A stretch of 64,000 bases of DNA from Nemophila menziesii (taxonomy: Eukaryota > Streptophyta > Magnoliopsida > Boraginales > Hydrophyllaceae): the NCBI GenBank assembly GCA_029959085.1, contig JARWIR010000002.1, positions 41,350,233 to 41,414,232 of the forward strand. The letters are read 5' to 3'. The notes under the pieces were generated by a model, which worked only from the letters and a program-made list of their open reading frames with translations, did not search any database and had not been told where the DNA came from. A program made the position numbers and the translations under genes. This document shows, piece by piece, positions 12,433 to 23,745 of the stretch. The first letter of the stretch is position 1; each line of letters starts with the position of its first letter.

Positions 12433-12545
12433 ATTTTGGGATTCTCATTTTTACCACGAGTCGGAGGAGATGTTGTAAGCCAAATAATGTATCCTAATAT
12501 CTCTCCTTGATTTTGTATGTGTTCAGGTAGCTTCAGTTTAAATTT
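12405..12545 (+). repeat. Direct repeat pair spaced by about 109 bp
   Basis: GTATGTGTTCAGGTAGCTTC plus the following bases recurs at about 12407 and 12516. This gives a two-unit tandem duplication at the 5' edge of the truncated element fragment. Confidence 0.6.
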
Positions 12546-13981
12546 TACTTTTATTGAGTTTTTTCGAGTCATCGGTATACGACCCAATATTGAGTTAGGG
12601 GTGGAGATTCGTTGTCCTAATCTTCTTTTCGTGTTTTTGCATAAAAATAAAATATTTAGTGTCTAATATAGGAATTTTGCATAAAATATGGTGAATGTCC
12701 CTATTTAAGCATGTTTATATTTAGGCCAATGATATTATTGAGTATGTTCTTGAACGATGTCATAACGTGCCTTAGTATGCATGCATGAAAACAGTTAGTA
12801 AAGAATAGAAAAGACTAATAAGCAATTCTTAAGAAGAAAAGTTGAATCTTAGGGAGTCCTAAACGAACGTGAGGTTTGAAGTAGTTGATAACCTACTTAA
12901 TCCATGAACTAAAAGTGAAAAAGTAACGAGAGCTAATAATTTAGAAAATGAATATGGCAAATCTTTCATAAGACACTTGAAGCCTTTAGCTTTCTCACCC
13001 ATTGAATTGAATATATATTATTCGTCTCAGCCCCTTCTTAGTCTTTCTAAATCCTTTTATTGGTCACATTACAAGCCATATATATTATTTTAGAGGACTT
13101 ATTCATATGGCCCGCACTCGAATCACAACCCCAAAACATTCATCATTAGAGCTTGAGTTTGGGGTGGTGGGATTCATCATAGGGATACAATGGGTTTTAT
13201 GATTTGTATTTGTGATATTATTGATGATGATCTTTATTGTAACCCTTTGACGGGGTAAAAAGATAAAAATATTGAACATAAATGAAATATGAGAAACAAG
13301 TAGTATGATATCTCGAATCACATAGTGAGTCATACTTGAATTGTAAATGAAAGAAAAATGATATGTAATAAATTTAATATAAAAAGGACTGGCAAAGTGG
13401 AATTGTTATGTAATCATCATGAAAAGTTGTATTGGGTTAATTGGGGATGCGAATCAAGAACATCGAAGTTGAGTTGAGTGAGAACATCTTTGAGTGAAAC
13501 TCAACCTATATGGTGATCCGTTGATAGTTAGTGAGAAGAGAGCCAAAATCTAACTTCACATTATCCAAATATACGTATTATACCGTCCCAAAACCTAAAT
13601 AAAAACGGAAAATACCTTAGGATTTCTAACTATATGGTTAAGAAATAATTGAAGGATAAGGGAGTAATTAGGTGGACTATTGGATACCATATTAGGACCT
13701 ATGATCACCTTATAGCCTTCATATCGAGTTAAGTGAAACCCGCTCCTTCTGGCATTACAAATTAATCTATACTTGAATTTATAATATGTTGATTGTTTGT
13801 ATATTAGGTGTATGTGTGCATTAGTTCTTTAACATTACTACATTACACTTGCTAGGATATTTTCTCTATGATAATTCATTGTTTCTGCTACTTCTTCCTC
13901 TTCTATATTTATTTGATAAAGACTACCCTGCTATTCTTATTCCTATTGTGTTGGGACGACATAATTTTGAGTTGGGGGTTA
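12440..13981 (+). mobile_element. Truncated internal 3' region of an Athila-like element
   Basis: It aligns with 2860-4350 and 20740-22213 (for example TTGAGTTAGGGGTGGAGATTC, GGGTGGTGGG and the CCCTTTGACGGGGTAA segment). It runs into a G-rich tract (GTTGGGGGTT, 13971-13980) immediately before LTR B. All coding regions of this copy are missing, so LTR B has internal sequence on both sides. Confidence 0.75.
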
Positions 13982-15492
13982 ATGTCTCCCCATTTGTGAT
14001 GATTTAATATTAGTTGGAGACATCATTTTTAGTGTTTTAGAAGTCTAAATACTCGATTTTCACATGATATAGTGCACTTTCCTATTTTGTGTCTTGATTT
14101 AATGGTTTATAAATTTAAAGCATATTTGGTTTAATTGTCTGTTAATTGTGAAGCTTTAAAGATATATAAGGTGATTAATTAGATGCCAAATCAATTCTAA
14201 TAGATAAAGGAAACAAGATATGCATGGAAATTGGAGATAAGAAAAAAAAAAAAGATAAGATATGGAAAGATAAAGTTGTCAAATAAATCTGAATTTCAGC
14301 ACCTACAACCATAGAAGTGATCATAAGTAAAGCGTGGCTAGAAATTTGGAAGAATGATCTAAAGCAAAGTTAAAGATCTTTCCGAGACGATCAGTTTCGA
14401 CTATTGGAACGCATCAAACGGATAAGTATTGAAGGTTTTATGCCCAAAACAAAACAGCAGCAGATTATTACCTTTTCTATATTTTAGGTTTACGAATTTT
14501 GGTTGGGATTGGAGTCCATGTTACTTGTCTTCCACTCCAAGGAAACGAATTAGGTCTTCTAAACACCTATAAATACACCCTTAAACCTTTGTAAAGTAAT
14601 CATTTCCTCCCGTTAATTAGTCCTTAGGTTTTATATCATTAGAGTTATTGAAGAGAGGAAGTTGAATTCGTTGTATCAATCTTTTAGTTTATTTACTTCA
14701 GGTATGAACTAATTTTCCCATAACTTGGGTTTTGCATTATGTATAATCGATGAATATTATTTTCTTTCTATCTAAGTTTCTTTGGGAATTATATGATTTA
14801 ATCTGATTCTAGCTACTTAACCATATATTTGATTTATGTGTTTATATATATTGTCTGTCTTAAACCTGATCAATTTAGGGGTGTCTAATTATTCAAAGAC
14901 CACATAAACTTCTAGCATAAGGACTTGGTCTTGACAACACCAGCCTAACTAGATAGTCATTAGGGTTTGTTTTAATCACCATATCACCAACTAAAAGAAC
15001 TGTTTGCTTAGGAACCTAGTGGCGTAGGATAACCCTATTTTAAACTGCCTCGTGGTTGTGTCGTAGCCTACCTATACGGTCTCCGGGTATATGTAGGAAT
15101 TTAGAATCTTGACTAAGTATCTAAGAGCTATTATCTCCCTTATTAAGTGAAACTGATAGAAAGAATTAGAAGGATTATTGCATATTAGCAAAACCTAAGC
15201 TATACTCTCTAATCTCATATTCTCTCATATTTAATTTATTTTCTTTTATTTTACTTCGTTTAATTATTAATCTCTCAATTATTCATCTTTAGTTTCTATC
15301 TTTTAACTATTAATTGCTACTCTAATTATTTGCTCATCGTGTAACACATTAAGTCCATGAGAACGAATTCTTCTTATCATGAAAACTTGCATACGTCCTG
15401 TAATACTTGCAGTACCGTGCATGTCTAGGATTATTAGTGCATTGTTTTATAGCTTATTTTATCTTATTTTTATCACACCCTAGGTGATACCA
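13982..15492 (+). mobile_element. LTR B (Athila-like family)
   Basis: About 1.5 kb. It acts as the 3' LTR of the truncated fragment to its left and the 5' LTR of the element to its right. The right end is fixed by the primer binding site 8 bp downstream and by agreement with LTR A's end (CACACCCTAGG...ACCA). The first bases read AATGTCTCCCC where LTR A has TGATGTCTCCCC, so the 5' TG is mutated or shifted. A TATA box lies at 14568-14575. Confidence 0.85.
14568..14575 (+). promoter_or_regulatory. TATA box of LTR B
   Basis: TATAAATA, conserved in all three LTRs. It would drive transcription of the downstream element. Confidence 0.55.
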
Positions 15493-15499
15493 AGTTTTT

Positions 15500-15520
15500 A
15501 GGCGCCGCTGCCGGGGACTC
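15500..15520 (+). promoter_or_regulatory. Primer binding site, tRNA-Asp type
   Basis: GGCGCCGCTGCCGGGG directly downstream of the LTR closely matches the complement of the plant tRNA-Asp 3' end (TGGCGCCGTTGCCGGGG), differing at one interior base. The expected leading T is an A here. This primer choice is characteristic of the Athila/Tat branch of Ty3/gypsy. Confidence 0.8.
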
Positions 15521-15683
15521 GTATCTTGTTAGCGTGTGGGTTATGTATTTCGAGTAGTAGTTTTTAGTTAATTTTTATATTTTAGTTTTTATTTTTATTT
15601 TTTCAGATTTACGCTTGTTGGCTAACTTTAGTCTTTTTCAGGTTTTAACAGTGAATCTTTGGCCTTCTCTCCCGGAGCCCGAA

Positions 15684-17519
15684 ATGAGCTTCACAGCTTA
15701 TAACAGACGTATCCGAGAAGAAAGAATCCAAAGAAAAGCTATGGCATAAAAACAACATGGAGTAGATCCACCACTTATTCCTATAGTTCCACCACTTGGA
15801 GTTGTAGGCCAACAACAACAACCACCAGGAGATAAAAGAAAAAAAAAATAATCAAAACAGAGTTGAACAAGACCTCCCAGGCTTGGGAGCACCATTTCAT
15901 GTTCAAATATTAGGTTATCGTCCTCCAGAGATCCAGAATATCAAATTCACGCCTGATTCGGGCATGCTCAGCCAATTTCAGAATTTCGGACTCTATAGTG
16001 GTGCAGCAGTTCAAGATCCGGTAAGAGCGGTTCAGAAGTTCATGCAGAATTGTGATGCCTATGTTATTCTAGGCATTACATGCGAGCAACTGTATTGTCA
16101 CATGTTTTCGTTCTTCCTGACCGGTAAATCTGGTGAGTGGCCTGATAGGCAACCACCAGGAACTATTAATACATGGGCAAAACTTCAAGCCGCATTCTTT
16201 AACCGTTTTTAATCCGAAGAGTATGAGACCCAAAGACCAAAGAGAGCTTGCGAAGTTTTTTCAAGAGAATAGAGAAGAAGTAGGAGACGCATGGACAAGG
16301 TTTCAACAGAAGGTAGCTAGATGTCCACTGCATGGTTACGCCCCGTCTTTACAATTAGCTATATTTTATCAACGAATCAATAGAGAGAGTCGACTGAGGG
16401 TAGATAATCTTGGAAAGAGAAATTTTGTGTCAATGAATCCTACAGAAGCCACCGAAGGTATGAAAAACATTATCGAAACAGAAAGGAGTTGGCCACTTTC
16501 GCGAGCTCCTATTACAAATGCCAAAGGTACGCTTCGATTAGATGCAGAAACTGCAAACTTAGCTCAATTGTCCGCACTAGAAAATCAAATCAAAGAGATT
16601 AAGCTTGAGATGCAGAAGAATTTAGCCGCAGCGAATGTAGTGTAAGAAGCACAAGGTTATCAACATTGTGGGGTCACAAATCATACATGGGAAGAGTGCG
16701 AAAGAAATCAAAGCATCTGTTTATTTCATATCCAACCGAGGAAATTATCAATTTGGTAATAAGAATCATTCTGGTATGCAGTATTCAAATCCACAGGGGG
16801 CCGCTAATCCAGGTCATTATCAACCTTGTCCCTAGAATAACTCTTTCCAACCAAGAGGTCAAGCTCCATATCAAGGGAATCAGAATTATAATCGACTTGC
16901 CCCTCCATAACAACCTGTTAATGACGCATATACCGATGCTTTAGCTCAGAAGGCTCTACCACAGTATACTCAAGAAGGAGCTGTGGGTGATCAACAATTG
17001 AAGAATTTTATGGATCTTATGACCACTATTATTCATTCCCAGAACGCGAAGTTAAGAGAACAAGAAGCTTCAGTTCAGATTTTAGGTACGCAAATAGAAC
17101 AAATGAATAAAGTTCTTACTAATATTATAGAATCAAAAGAATTGCAGGCTATCGAAGGAGGTGATTCCAATGTTGGGTTCGAAGCTTGTAAGGCTATTTG
17201 CCTTGAGACTGAAGAAAATAAGGAAGTATCGCATGCTGCCGAAAGTGTTGTGGAAGTTCCTAGTACCGAAGAAGAACCAACCAAGTCTAGCCCCGTGGAC
17301 TTTGATTGTTCTGAAGATGAGGATAAAGATTCAAGAAAATTCAAATTTATACAACTTCTAAACGATATGCAAGACGACATTAGATCGGTTATGGAGTTAG
17401 AAGTTGAGAGAGCTAAAGAGAAAGAGGAAGAAGCCTAAAAAAAGAAAGTAGAAGTTGCACCTACTGTGCAAGAAAAGAACGAAGAAGAGAAGGTGTGATC
17501 GCTCCCAGTTGTTCAGACA
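15684..17519 (+). pseudogene. gag: Athila-like Gag (degraded)
   Basis: Capsid/nucleocapsid precursor of the element between LTR B and LTR C. The likely start is the ATG at 15684 (MSFTAYNRRIREERIQRKAMA), stopped by TAA at 15747. The frame also changes in an A-run near 15840. The capsid core at 15883-16212 reads GLYSGAAVQDPVRAVQKFM, then SFFLTGKSGEWPDRQPPGTI and FFNRF. A frame change in a T-run near 16207 leads into LAKFFQENREEVGDAWTRF and RCPLHGYAP (16200-16645). This order matches the Retrotrans_gag family. A partial zinc-knuckle-like HCGVTNHTWEEC follows at about 16660-16700. A Gln/Asn-rich linker and coiled-coil-like segment (16983-17438) precede protease, in protease's own frame. Confidence 0.8.
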
Positions 17520-18140
17520 GTGTCACAAATTATTCCTGATACAAATCCGAAGGGTGACATTGAACTCAAGAAATTTGTAAAGGCGTACACTCCTGAAAAT
17601 ATCAACGCACAAATGCTTGAGATTGCGAATAAAGGGCATACACCGCAACAAGTTTTTACGCAAGTTATTCCTGAGAGAGAAGAGAGTGTAGAGGACAAGA
17701 AAGTGATTGTGAGAGTCTCAAGAAGAGTTGAAAAAGAGTTACCATTGAAGCTCAAAGATCCTGGAAGCTTTAATCTTCCTATCCAAATAAATTGTATGCT
17801 CAAGGTGAAAGCTATGTGTGATGTGGGTGCAGGTGTAAATATTATGCCAAAGTCCGTGTTCGATAGACTTGGACTTCAGAAATCAGAGAAAGCTCCAGTA
17901 AAGTTGCAGTTTGCTGACAACTCAGTTACCAAGAAATGTGGAACAGTAGAGGACGTTTATGTCAGATCAGGTAATATCACCAGCCCTACTGACCTTGTTC
18001 TACTTGATTTCAATATAGATAAGCAGGTTCCAATCATACTTGGAAGGCCTTTCATGGCAACTAGCCAAAGCATAATCAACTTCCAAGAAGGGACGATTAT
18101 CCTTCATGCTAAAAACGTATCCGAGACATTGTATGTCTAG
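17520..18140 (+). CDS. pro: Retropepsin-like aspartic protease domain
   Basis: 206 codons, in the same frame as the preceding gag segment and separated from it by in-frame stops at 17436-17438 and 17496-17498. Family marks in order are GDIELKKFVKAYTPENIN (linker), ELPLKLKDPGSFNLP (the usual Athila pre-protease stretch), CDVGAGVNIMPKSVFDRLGL (active-site aspartate, here D-V-G-A-G) and IILGRPFMATSQSIINF. It would process Gag and the downstream tail. The first ATG is a convenience; the domain was probably made as part of a Gag fusion. The TAG at 18138-18140 is TGG in element A, so it is a private nonsense change here. Confidence 0.8.
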   Translation: MSQIIPDTNPKGDIELKKFVKAYTPENINAQMLEIANKGHTPQQVFTQVIPEREESVEDKKVIVRVSRRVEKELPLKLKDPGSFNLPIQINCMLKVKAMCDVGAGVNIMPKSVFDRLGLQKSEKAPVKLQFADNSVTKKCGTVEDVYVRSGNITSPTDLVLLDFNIDKQVPIILGRPFMATSQSIINFQEGTIILHAKNVSETLYV

Positions 18141-18467
18141 GGTAATAAACCAAGGAAGTTAGATCCCACTGTTCCTATCATTCATAGCCTTTCACATCAC
18201 AAAGTCCCTAAGGAAAAGATCCACGAAAAACCTGTGGAGACTGAGCCAAAGACTAATTTTGGGATCGACCATGAAGTTCTGTGGAAAGCCCACAAACCAG
18301 AGAATAGGCCACGAGGTTATCAAGACTCGTGGATGGGACCATTCATAGTCACTAACGTTGTTTCAGCTAAGGTGATAGAGATCAGATCCAAGAAGGGCAT
18401 TAAGCGGAGATTAGTAGACTTTCATAGCCTTGCTCGTTGCTGGGGAGGTTATATTCGCAAATCTTGA
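18141..18467 (+). CDS. Integrase-C-terminus-like (GPF) tail fused behind protease
   Basis: Continues in the protease frame after one TAG. About 50 linker residues (PTVPIIHSLSHHKVPKEK...) are followed by RPRGYQDSWMGPFIVTNVVS, then KVIEIRSKKGIKRRLVDFHSLA, ending GGYIRKS. The W-GPF-V...V-EI...V....L spacing resembles the GPY/F module at the end of gypsy integrases. There is no reverse transcriptase, RNase H or integrase catalytic core between protease and this module. Two other copies (about 232-666 and 27349-27960) have the same order, so the arrangement is inherited rather than a local deletion. The GPF assignment rests on motif spacing only. Confidence 0.6.
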   Translation, partial: GNKPRKLDPTVPIIHSLSHHKVPKEKIHEKPVETEPKTNFGIDHEVLWKAHKPENRPRGYQDSWMGPFIVTNVVSAKVIEIRSKKGIKRRLVDFHSLARCWGGYIRKS

Positions 18468-19453
18468 TAGAGGTAACGCGTCTAACTTTAAAAGACGTTA
18501 AATAAAAGTGATGTACGGGAGACCCACTATTTATTTTTATGTTTTTATGTTTTAATTCATGTTTAGTTTAGTTGTTTTTAGTTGATATTGCATATTTGAG
18601 AAAGGTATGAGTGTTTTTGATGTTCAGGTATGTAAGAAATCAAGTTAGGAGAAGAAAAACGAAAATTCGGCGAAAATCTGACCATCCTTGCAGTACACCG
18701 CAGGACAGGTTCGGTATACCGCAGAAGAAAACCGTGACCACGGTATAGGCCACGGTACATTTCCGAGAAATGAAGCCAAAAACCATGGCTCGTAGCGTCA
18801 CCACGGTATGAACAGCAATCAGGTGCGGTACACCGCACCAGACTTCCGGTATACCGCATCATCAAGAACCGTGACCAAGGTATAGGCCATGGTGTATTGC
18901 CGAGAGATACATAGTCAGCTATTCAAAACCGTGTCAACAACTCGGGAACACGGGATTCTAAATCCTTAGGTCCGGTACACCGCATGACAAGTCCAGGGCA
19001 CCGCACAGCACCGACATAACGAAAAAGAAAGGATATATTACGGGAATCAAGAGAAGAGGTTAGTTTTTACACAAAATTTTCAATCCTAAAGCCTTTTTTT
19101 CTTCCCCAAACTTCACCCAAATCCATTGAAGCTTCATCAAAACTTCACCAAACCTCAAAAAACTACCCACTAACCATAAAAACACATCCAAGTCTTTCTC
19201 CACATCATTATAAAGAAGGTTCAACCACCCAAATCATATTAAAACACCTTGAATCCAAGAATCAAAAGCCTAAATTTTCAAAATTCATCCAACAATTTCT
19301 TAGATCCATACCAATCAAAGGAGAATCCATCTTACCCATATAGAGAATCATCTTCATAACACCTTTACTAACCCAAATAAAGCTTGTACAACCTATAATC
19401 AAGAGTTTCAAATTTCAAGAGTGGTCAAAGCTTTGAGTTCGAGGTCAATTGTG
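18468..19453 (+). repeat. Palindrome-rich spacer upstream of ORF2
   Basis: A conserved post-polyprotein sequence (GTACGGGAGACCCA) is followed at about 18690-19010 by many short GC-rich palindromic words. These include GCGGTATACCGC-type units, ACCGTGACCACGGT and CGGTACACCGC. Flanks align with 667-1602, but the central words differ. The 95-codon minus-strand ORF here comes from the repeats and is not a gene. Confidence 0.7.
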
Positions 19454-20668
19454 ATGACGAAAAGAACAGAAATATTATCTACTGTCTGGGAGATGAAGAA
19501 GAATCAAAGTAAAGTGTTGGGTCCTAGTGAGAAGAAATCAATTGATAAAATTTCAAGTTCTAAATTGAACGGTAAAACAGGTTCAGAAAATAAAGGGAAG
19601 CTACCTGTGGTAAATTCAAAGAGACAAAAGGTTTCAACTTTAATAAGGAAGATACCACAACTTTTACAAATCGAGAATCTTGTGACCAAAATCAACGAAG
19701 CTTCCAAGGCAATGTTAGCTTCAACAGAGAAACATGCAACAAAACTTCCTTTGGCTTATGAGAGAGTATTTGAAAAAGAAGTTGAAGAGGGTGAACAGCA
19801 GAGATTCATAGAGATGGGTGATAGACTGGGTTGGTATACATTCATGTTGCGAAGATCGAATTTATGTAAAGAGTTAGTTTTCGATTTCTATTTAGGCCTC
19901 TTTAGCCAAGATAGTAATGGTGGTGTTCCAGTTAGAGGAAAGATAGTACTATTCACAGTTGAAGAAATTCGAAACCACTTCTGGTTTAAGAGATTGGTTG
20001 GACCATGTAAGTATAGAGAAGAGGTGGATAATATCAAGACTTTCGATTGTAATTTACTTTTTGAGCATGCCTTAGACAAGGATAAAGTGCCAGCAAATAA
20101 GGGTGAATTAAAGGCACCTTGGCCTTACAAATACTTCCAAGGAGAAACAAAAGTTTGGCACAATTCCCTTACAACAAATTTCTTTGGAACCCAAAGAAAC
20201 TCGGAGGTAACTAAGAAAACACAATTTTGTTGAATTGTATTTTAAGAGGAGAAGACGTGGATGTAGCACGAATGATCTTTGAGGAGGTGATGCGATTTTC
20301 GGTCTCTCATACTTCGTTCTTTAGTTTGAAATATCCTACTATGATCACGTGCCTTGTTCGGAAGATGGATGTGATTCCGGGAAAAGAAGAGAAGCAGCAT
20401 TCTAACATGATGAATAGTATTTGATAACAATTGGATCAAGACAGTTTTGAGAGGAGCAGTAATTACACAAGTCTCAAAGGAAGAAAAGTATCGTATATGG
20501 CAACAGAAGGTAGAGAAGCGATTAAACAATGTCGAAGCAGCTCAAACTTTCTTAGCCGAAGATGTGGCACAAATCAAATCCAATAAAGTGCACATCATGA
20601 CACTCCTTGAGAAATTAAAGAAAGATCCAGCAAATCCTATCTTGGATGTCGATAATGCGAGGCAATAG
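19454..20668 (+). pseudogene. ORF2, putative plant transposon protein domain
   Basis: A second, separate ORF of the Athila-like element, about 400 residues in its original state. The ATG at 19454 is preferred over the in-frame ATG at 19421 because it matches the start in element A (1603). Features in order: a basic N-terminus (MTKRTEILSTVWEMKKNQ), a Lys/Ser-rich region, YERVFEKEVEEGEQQRF, LVFDFYLGLFSQDS, VRGKIVLFTVEEIRNHFWF, and WHNSLTTNFFGTQRNSEV. A one-base frame change near 20225 interrupts it. It continues as CILRGEDVDVARMIFEEVMRF (20227-20424) and, after a stop and another frame change, as QVSKEEKYRIWQQKVEKRL...VDNARQ (20447-20668). The layout resembles PF20167-type proteins of Athila-like elements. 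Not env-like: no signal peptide or membrane segment seen. Confidence 0.65.
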
Positions 20669-22213
20669 CCTCGAGAGTATGTTCTCTTTCTTCCTTACCA
20701 TTTCTGTAAATGCTTTATCTGCTAATTTAATTTCTCTTTCGAGTCTTTTCCGAGTCGTGGGGACACGACTCATTTTTGAGTCGGAGGTGTGGGGATTCAT
20801 TGTCTCTCATCTCCATTTTTCTGTTTTTAGGTAGAAATTAAAATTTTTGATACATGGGAATTAGATGTAGAATGTGTTTAATAGCTTAAAAGCATAAGCT
20901 TAGTAAGTTAATGATAGTAAGTAGTATGTTTATGAGCTATTTTATTTTGTATGCTTTGAGTATTTGTAGGAAAAAACACATTGATAGTAAAGAAAAGATT
21001 AGTTAGCAATGCGATAGAAAGTATGTTTGATCTCAGGGAGCCATGAGTGGTGTGTAGGCTGTGAGATCGAAGCTAGTTGATAAACCCATTTGATGAACGT
21101 GCTAAAGGTAAGAGATTAACGAAATTGCATAGTTTAGAAAGTGATTAAGGCAGTTCTTTCATAAGCCCCTTGTTGCCTTTTAGCTTGTTGTCCCATTTAT
21201 TATTTTATATGCGTCTCAGCCTCTTCTAGCCTTTCTAAAGCCTTTTTATTTAACCACATTATAAGTCATATCCCTTTAGATTATAGGACTTTGCATATGA
21301 TCCGCACTCGAATCGCAATGCATAAACAATTGTTTTAGAGCTTGAGTTTGGGGTGGTGGGTCCACCATCATGGGAGTTGTTATTGGGTTGGGATTTTTGA
21401 GCTTATTAATGGTGCTATGTTTTATATATTGATGATGATTCACAGGTTTATATTGTAACCCTTTGTCGGGGTAAAAGTGAGTGGAAAAAGCTAAAAAGCA
21501 TGAAAAAAAAGGAAAAAAATTTATGAGAAAAATAACGTGATATCTCGAACATCAAAAAAAGAGTCATAGCTATATAAAAGAGAAAAAAAATTGATTTGAA
21601 AAGAATATATATTTGGACCGGCAAAGTGGAATTTTTATTTGAACATTTTATGCTTTAATTGGGTTATTGAGGATGCTACTTTGTGCATTAAGAAAATCAT
21701 TGGGTTGAGTGGGAAACTTTTTAAGAGAGTAACTCAAACTCTAGGGCGATTCGTTGATGGCTAGTGAGGAGAGAGTCAAAAGCTCACTCTAAATTATCCA
21801 AATATACTTATCATACTGTCCCTAAGCCAACATTACAACCTTAAAGACCTTTTGATTCTTTGCTATGTAATCTAGAAGTGATTCAGCCAATAGAGAGTAG
21901 TTATACTAGTGAAGTTAGATGAACTATCTATAGCCTATGTGGTGAACTGAGTAAAGATCCTCTCCTTATTACATCATGAAGCTAATCTAATCTTGAATTA
22001 AAGCCTTGTTGATTGTAGATATAAAAAGTGTACATGTATGTATTTTGTAAATATTATTACATGAAATTTTCTGAGTAGTTGTTTTATGTCTATTCTATAT
22101 ATTCTGCTATCTCCTTTCCCACTGTGCTTAATTGACCTAGGTGTGTATTACAAGACTTCTCTTTGTTTTTATCTTTATTGTATCGGGAGGATACAACTTT
22201 GAGTTTGGGTTTT
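20669..22213 (+). other. 3' noncoding region of the main element
   Basis: No credible ORF. It aligns throughout with 2768-4350. It ends in GAGTTTGGGTTTTTGATATC, where the polypurine tract seen in element A (TTGGGGG) has decayed to TTTGGG. Confidence 0.7.
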
Positions 22214-23745
22214 TGATATCTCCCCATTTGTGATGATTTAATATTAGTTGGAGACATTGTTTTTAGTGTTTTAGAAGTCTAAATACTCGGTTTTCACATG
22301 ATATAGTGAACTTTCCTATTTCGTGTCTTGAATTAATGGTTTATTATTTTTAGAGCATATTTGGTTTAAGTATTTGTTAATTGTGAAGCTTTAAAGATAT
22401 ATAAGGTGATTAATTAGCTGCCAAATCAATTCTAATAGATAAAAGAAAGAAGATATGCATGGAAATTGGAGATAAGGTATGAAAAGATAAGATATGGAAA
22501 GATAAAGTTGCCAAATATATCTGAATTTCAGCACTTACGACCATAGAAGTGATCATAACTCAAGATTGGCTAGGAATTTGGAAGAATAGTCTACACCCAA
22601 GTTAAAGAGCTTCGCGAGACGATCAGTTTCGACTATTGGAACGTGTTAAACGGTTAAGCATTGAAGAAGTTAGGCCAAAACAAAATAGAGGCAAATTATT
22701 ACCTTTTCTATATTTTAGGGTTACGAATTTGAGTTGGGCTTGTAGTCCAAGTTACTCGTCTTCCACTCCAAGAAAATGAATTAGGTCTTCTAAACACCTA
22801 TAAATACAACCTTAAACCTTTGCAAAGTAATCCTTGTCTCCCATTAATTAGTACTCAGGTTTTATATCATTAGAGTTATTGAAGAGAGCAAGATGGAGTT
22901 GTATCAATCTTTTAGTTTATTTACTTCAGGTATGAACTGATTTTCCCATAGCATGGGTTTTGCATGATGTATAATTTATGAATTCTATTTTCTTTCTATC
23001 TAAGTTTCTTTACGAATTATATGTTTTAATCTAATTCTAGCTACTGAACCATATTTTTAATTTATGTGTTTATATTTATTGTTTGTCTTATACCTGATCA
23101 ATTTAGGGTTGTGATAATAGTAGTTAGATGGTCGCCCTAAAGGGGTGTCTAATTATTAAAACACCACATAAACGTCTAGCATAAGAAATTGGTCCTGACA
23201 ACACCAGCCTAACTAGATAGTCATTTGGGTTTGTTTTAATCACCATATCACCAATTGAAGGAATTGTTTACTTTGGAACCTAGTGGCGTATGATAACCCT
23301 ATTTTAAACTGCCTCGTGGTTGTGTCGTAGCCTACCTATACGCTTTTTGGGTATATGTAAGAATTTAGAATCTTGACTAAGTAACCAACAACTTTTATCT
23401 CCCTTATTAACTGAAATTGATAGAAAGAATTAGAAGGATTGGTGAATACTAGCAAAACATAAGCTATACTCTCTCATCTCATATTCTCTCATATTTATTT
23501 TATTGCCTTTTATTTTACTTAGTTTAATAATTAATCTCTCAATTATTCATCTTTAGTTTCTGTCTTTTAATTATTAATTGCTACTCTAATTATTTGCTCA
23601 TTCGTGTGACACATTAAGTCCCTAAGAACGAATTCTTATTATCATTAAAACTTGCATACGTCATGTAATACTTGCAAAATTGTGTCTGTCTAGGGTGATT
23701 AGTGCATTTTTTTCTTTCTTATTCTATCTTATTTTATCTTGTTTT
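22214..23745 (+). mobile_element. LTR C (3' LTR of the main element)
   Basis: It aligns with LTRs A and B from TGATATCTCCCC to about 23745. The TATA box is at 22799-22806. The last 25 or so bases (CACACCCTAGGTGATACCA in LTR B) are missing or replaced, so the 3' boundary is eroded. The 68-codon ORF at 23680-23886 straddles this junction and is not credible. Confidence 0.75.
22799..22806 (+). promoter_or_regulatory. TATA box of LTR C
   Basis: TATAAATA in the same context as in LTRs A and B. Confidence 0.5.

Noticed and set aside
18578..18865. 95-codon minus-strand ORF with RYTGSLVRCTAPDCCSYRG-type repeats
   Set aside because: It is the palindromic CGGTACACCGC spacer read in one frame; the apparent Cys/Arg repeats come from the DNA words.
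19454..20668. Envelope-like ORF of an Athila element
   Set aside because: The position after pol fits, but no signal peptide, membrane segments or glycoprotein features are visible; the domain resembles the plant transposon-protein family instead.
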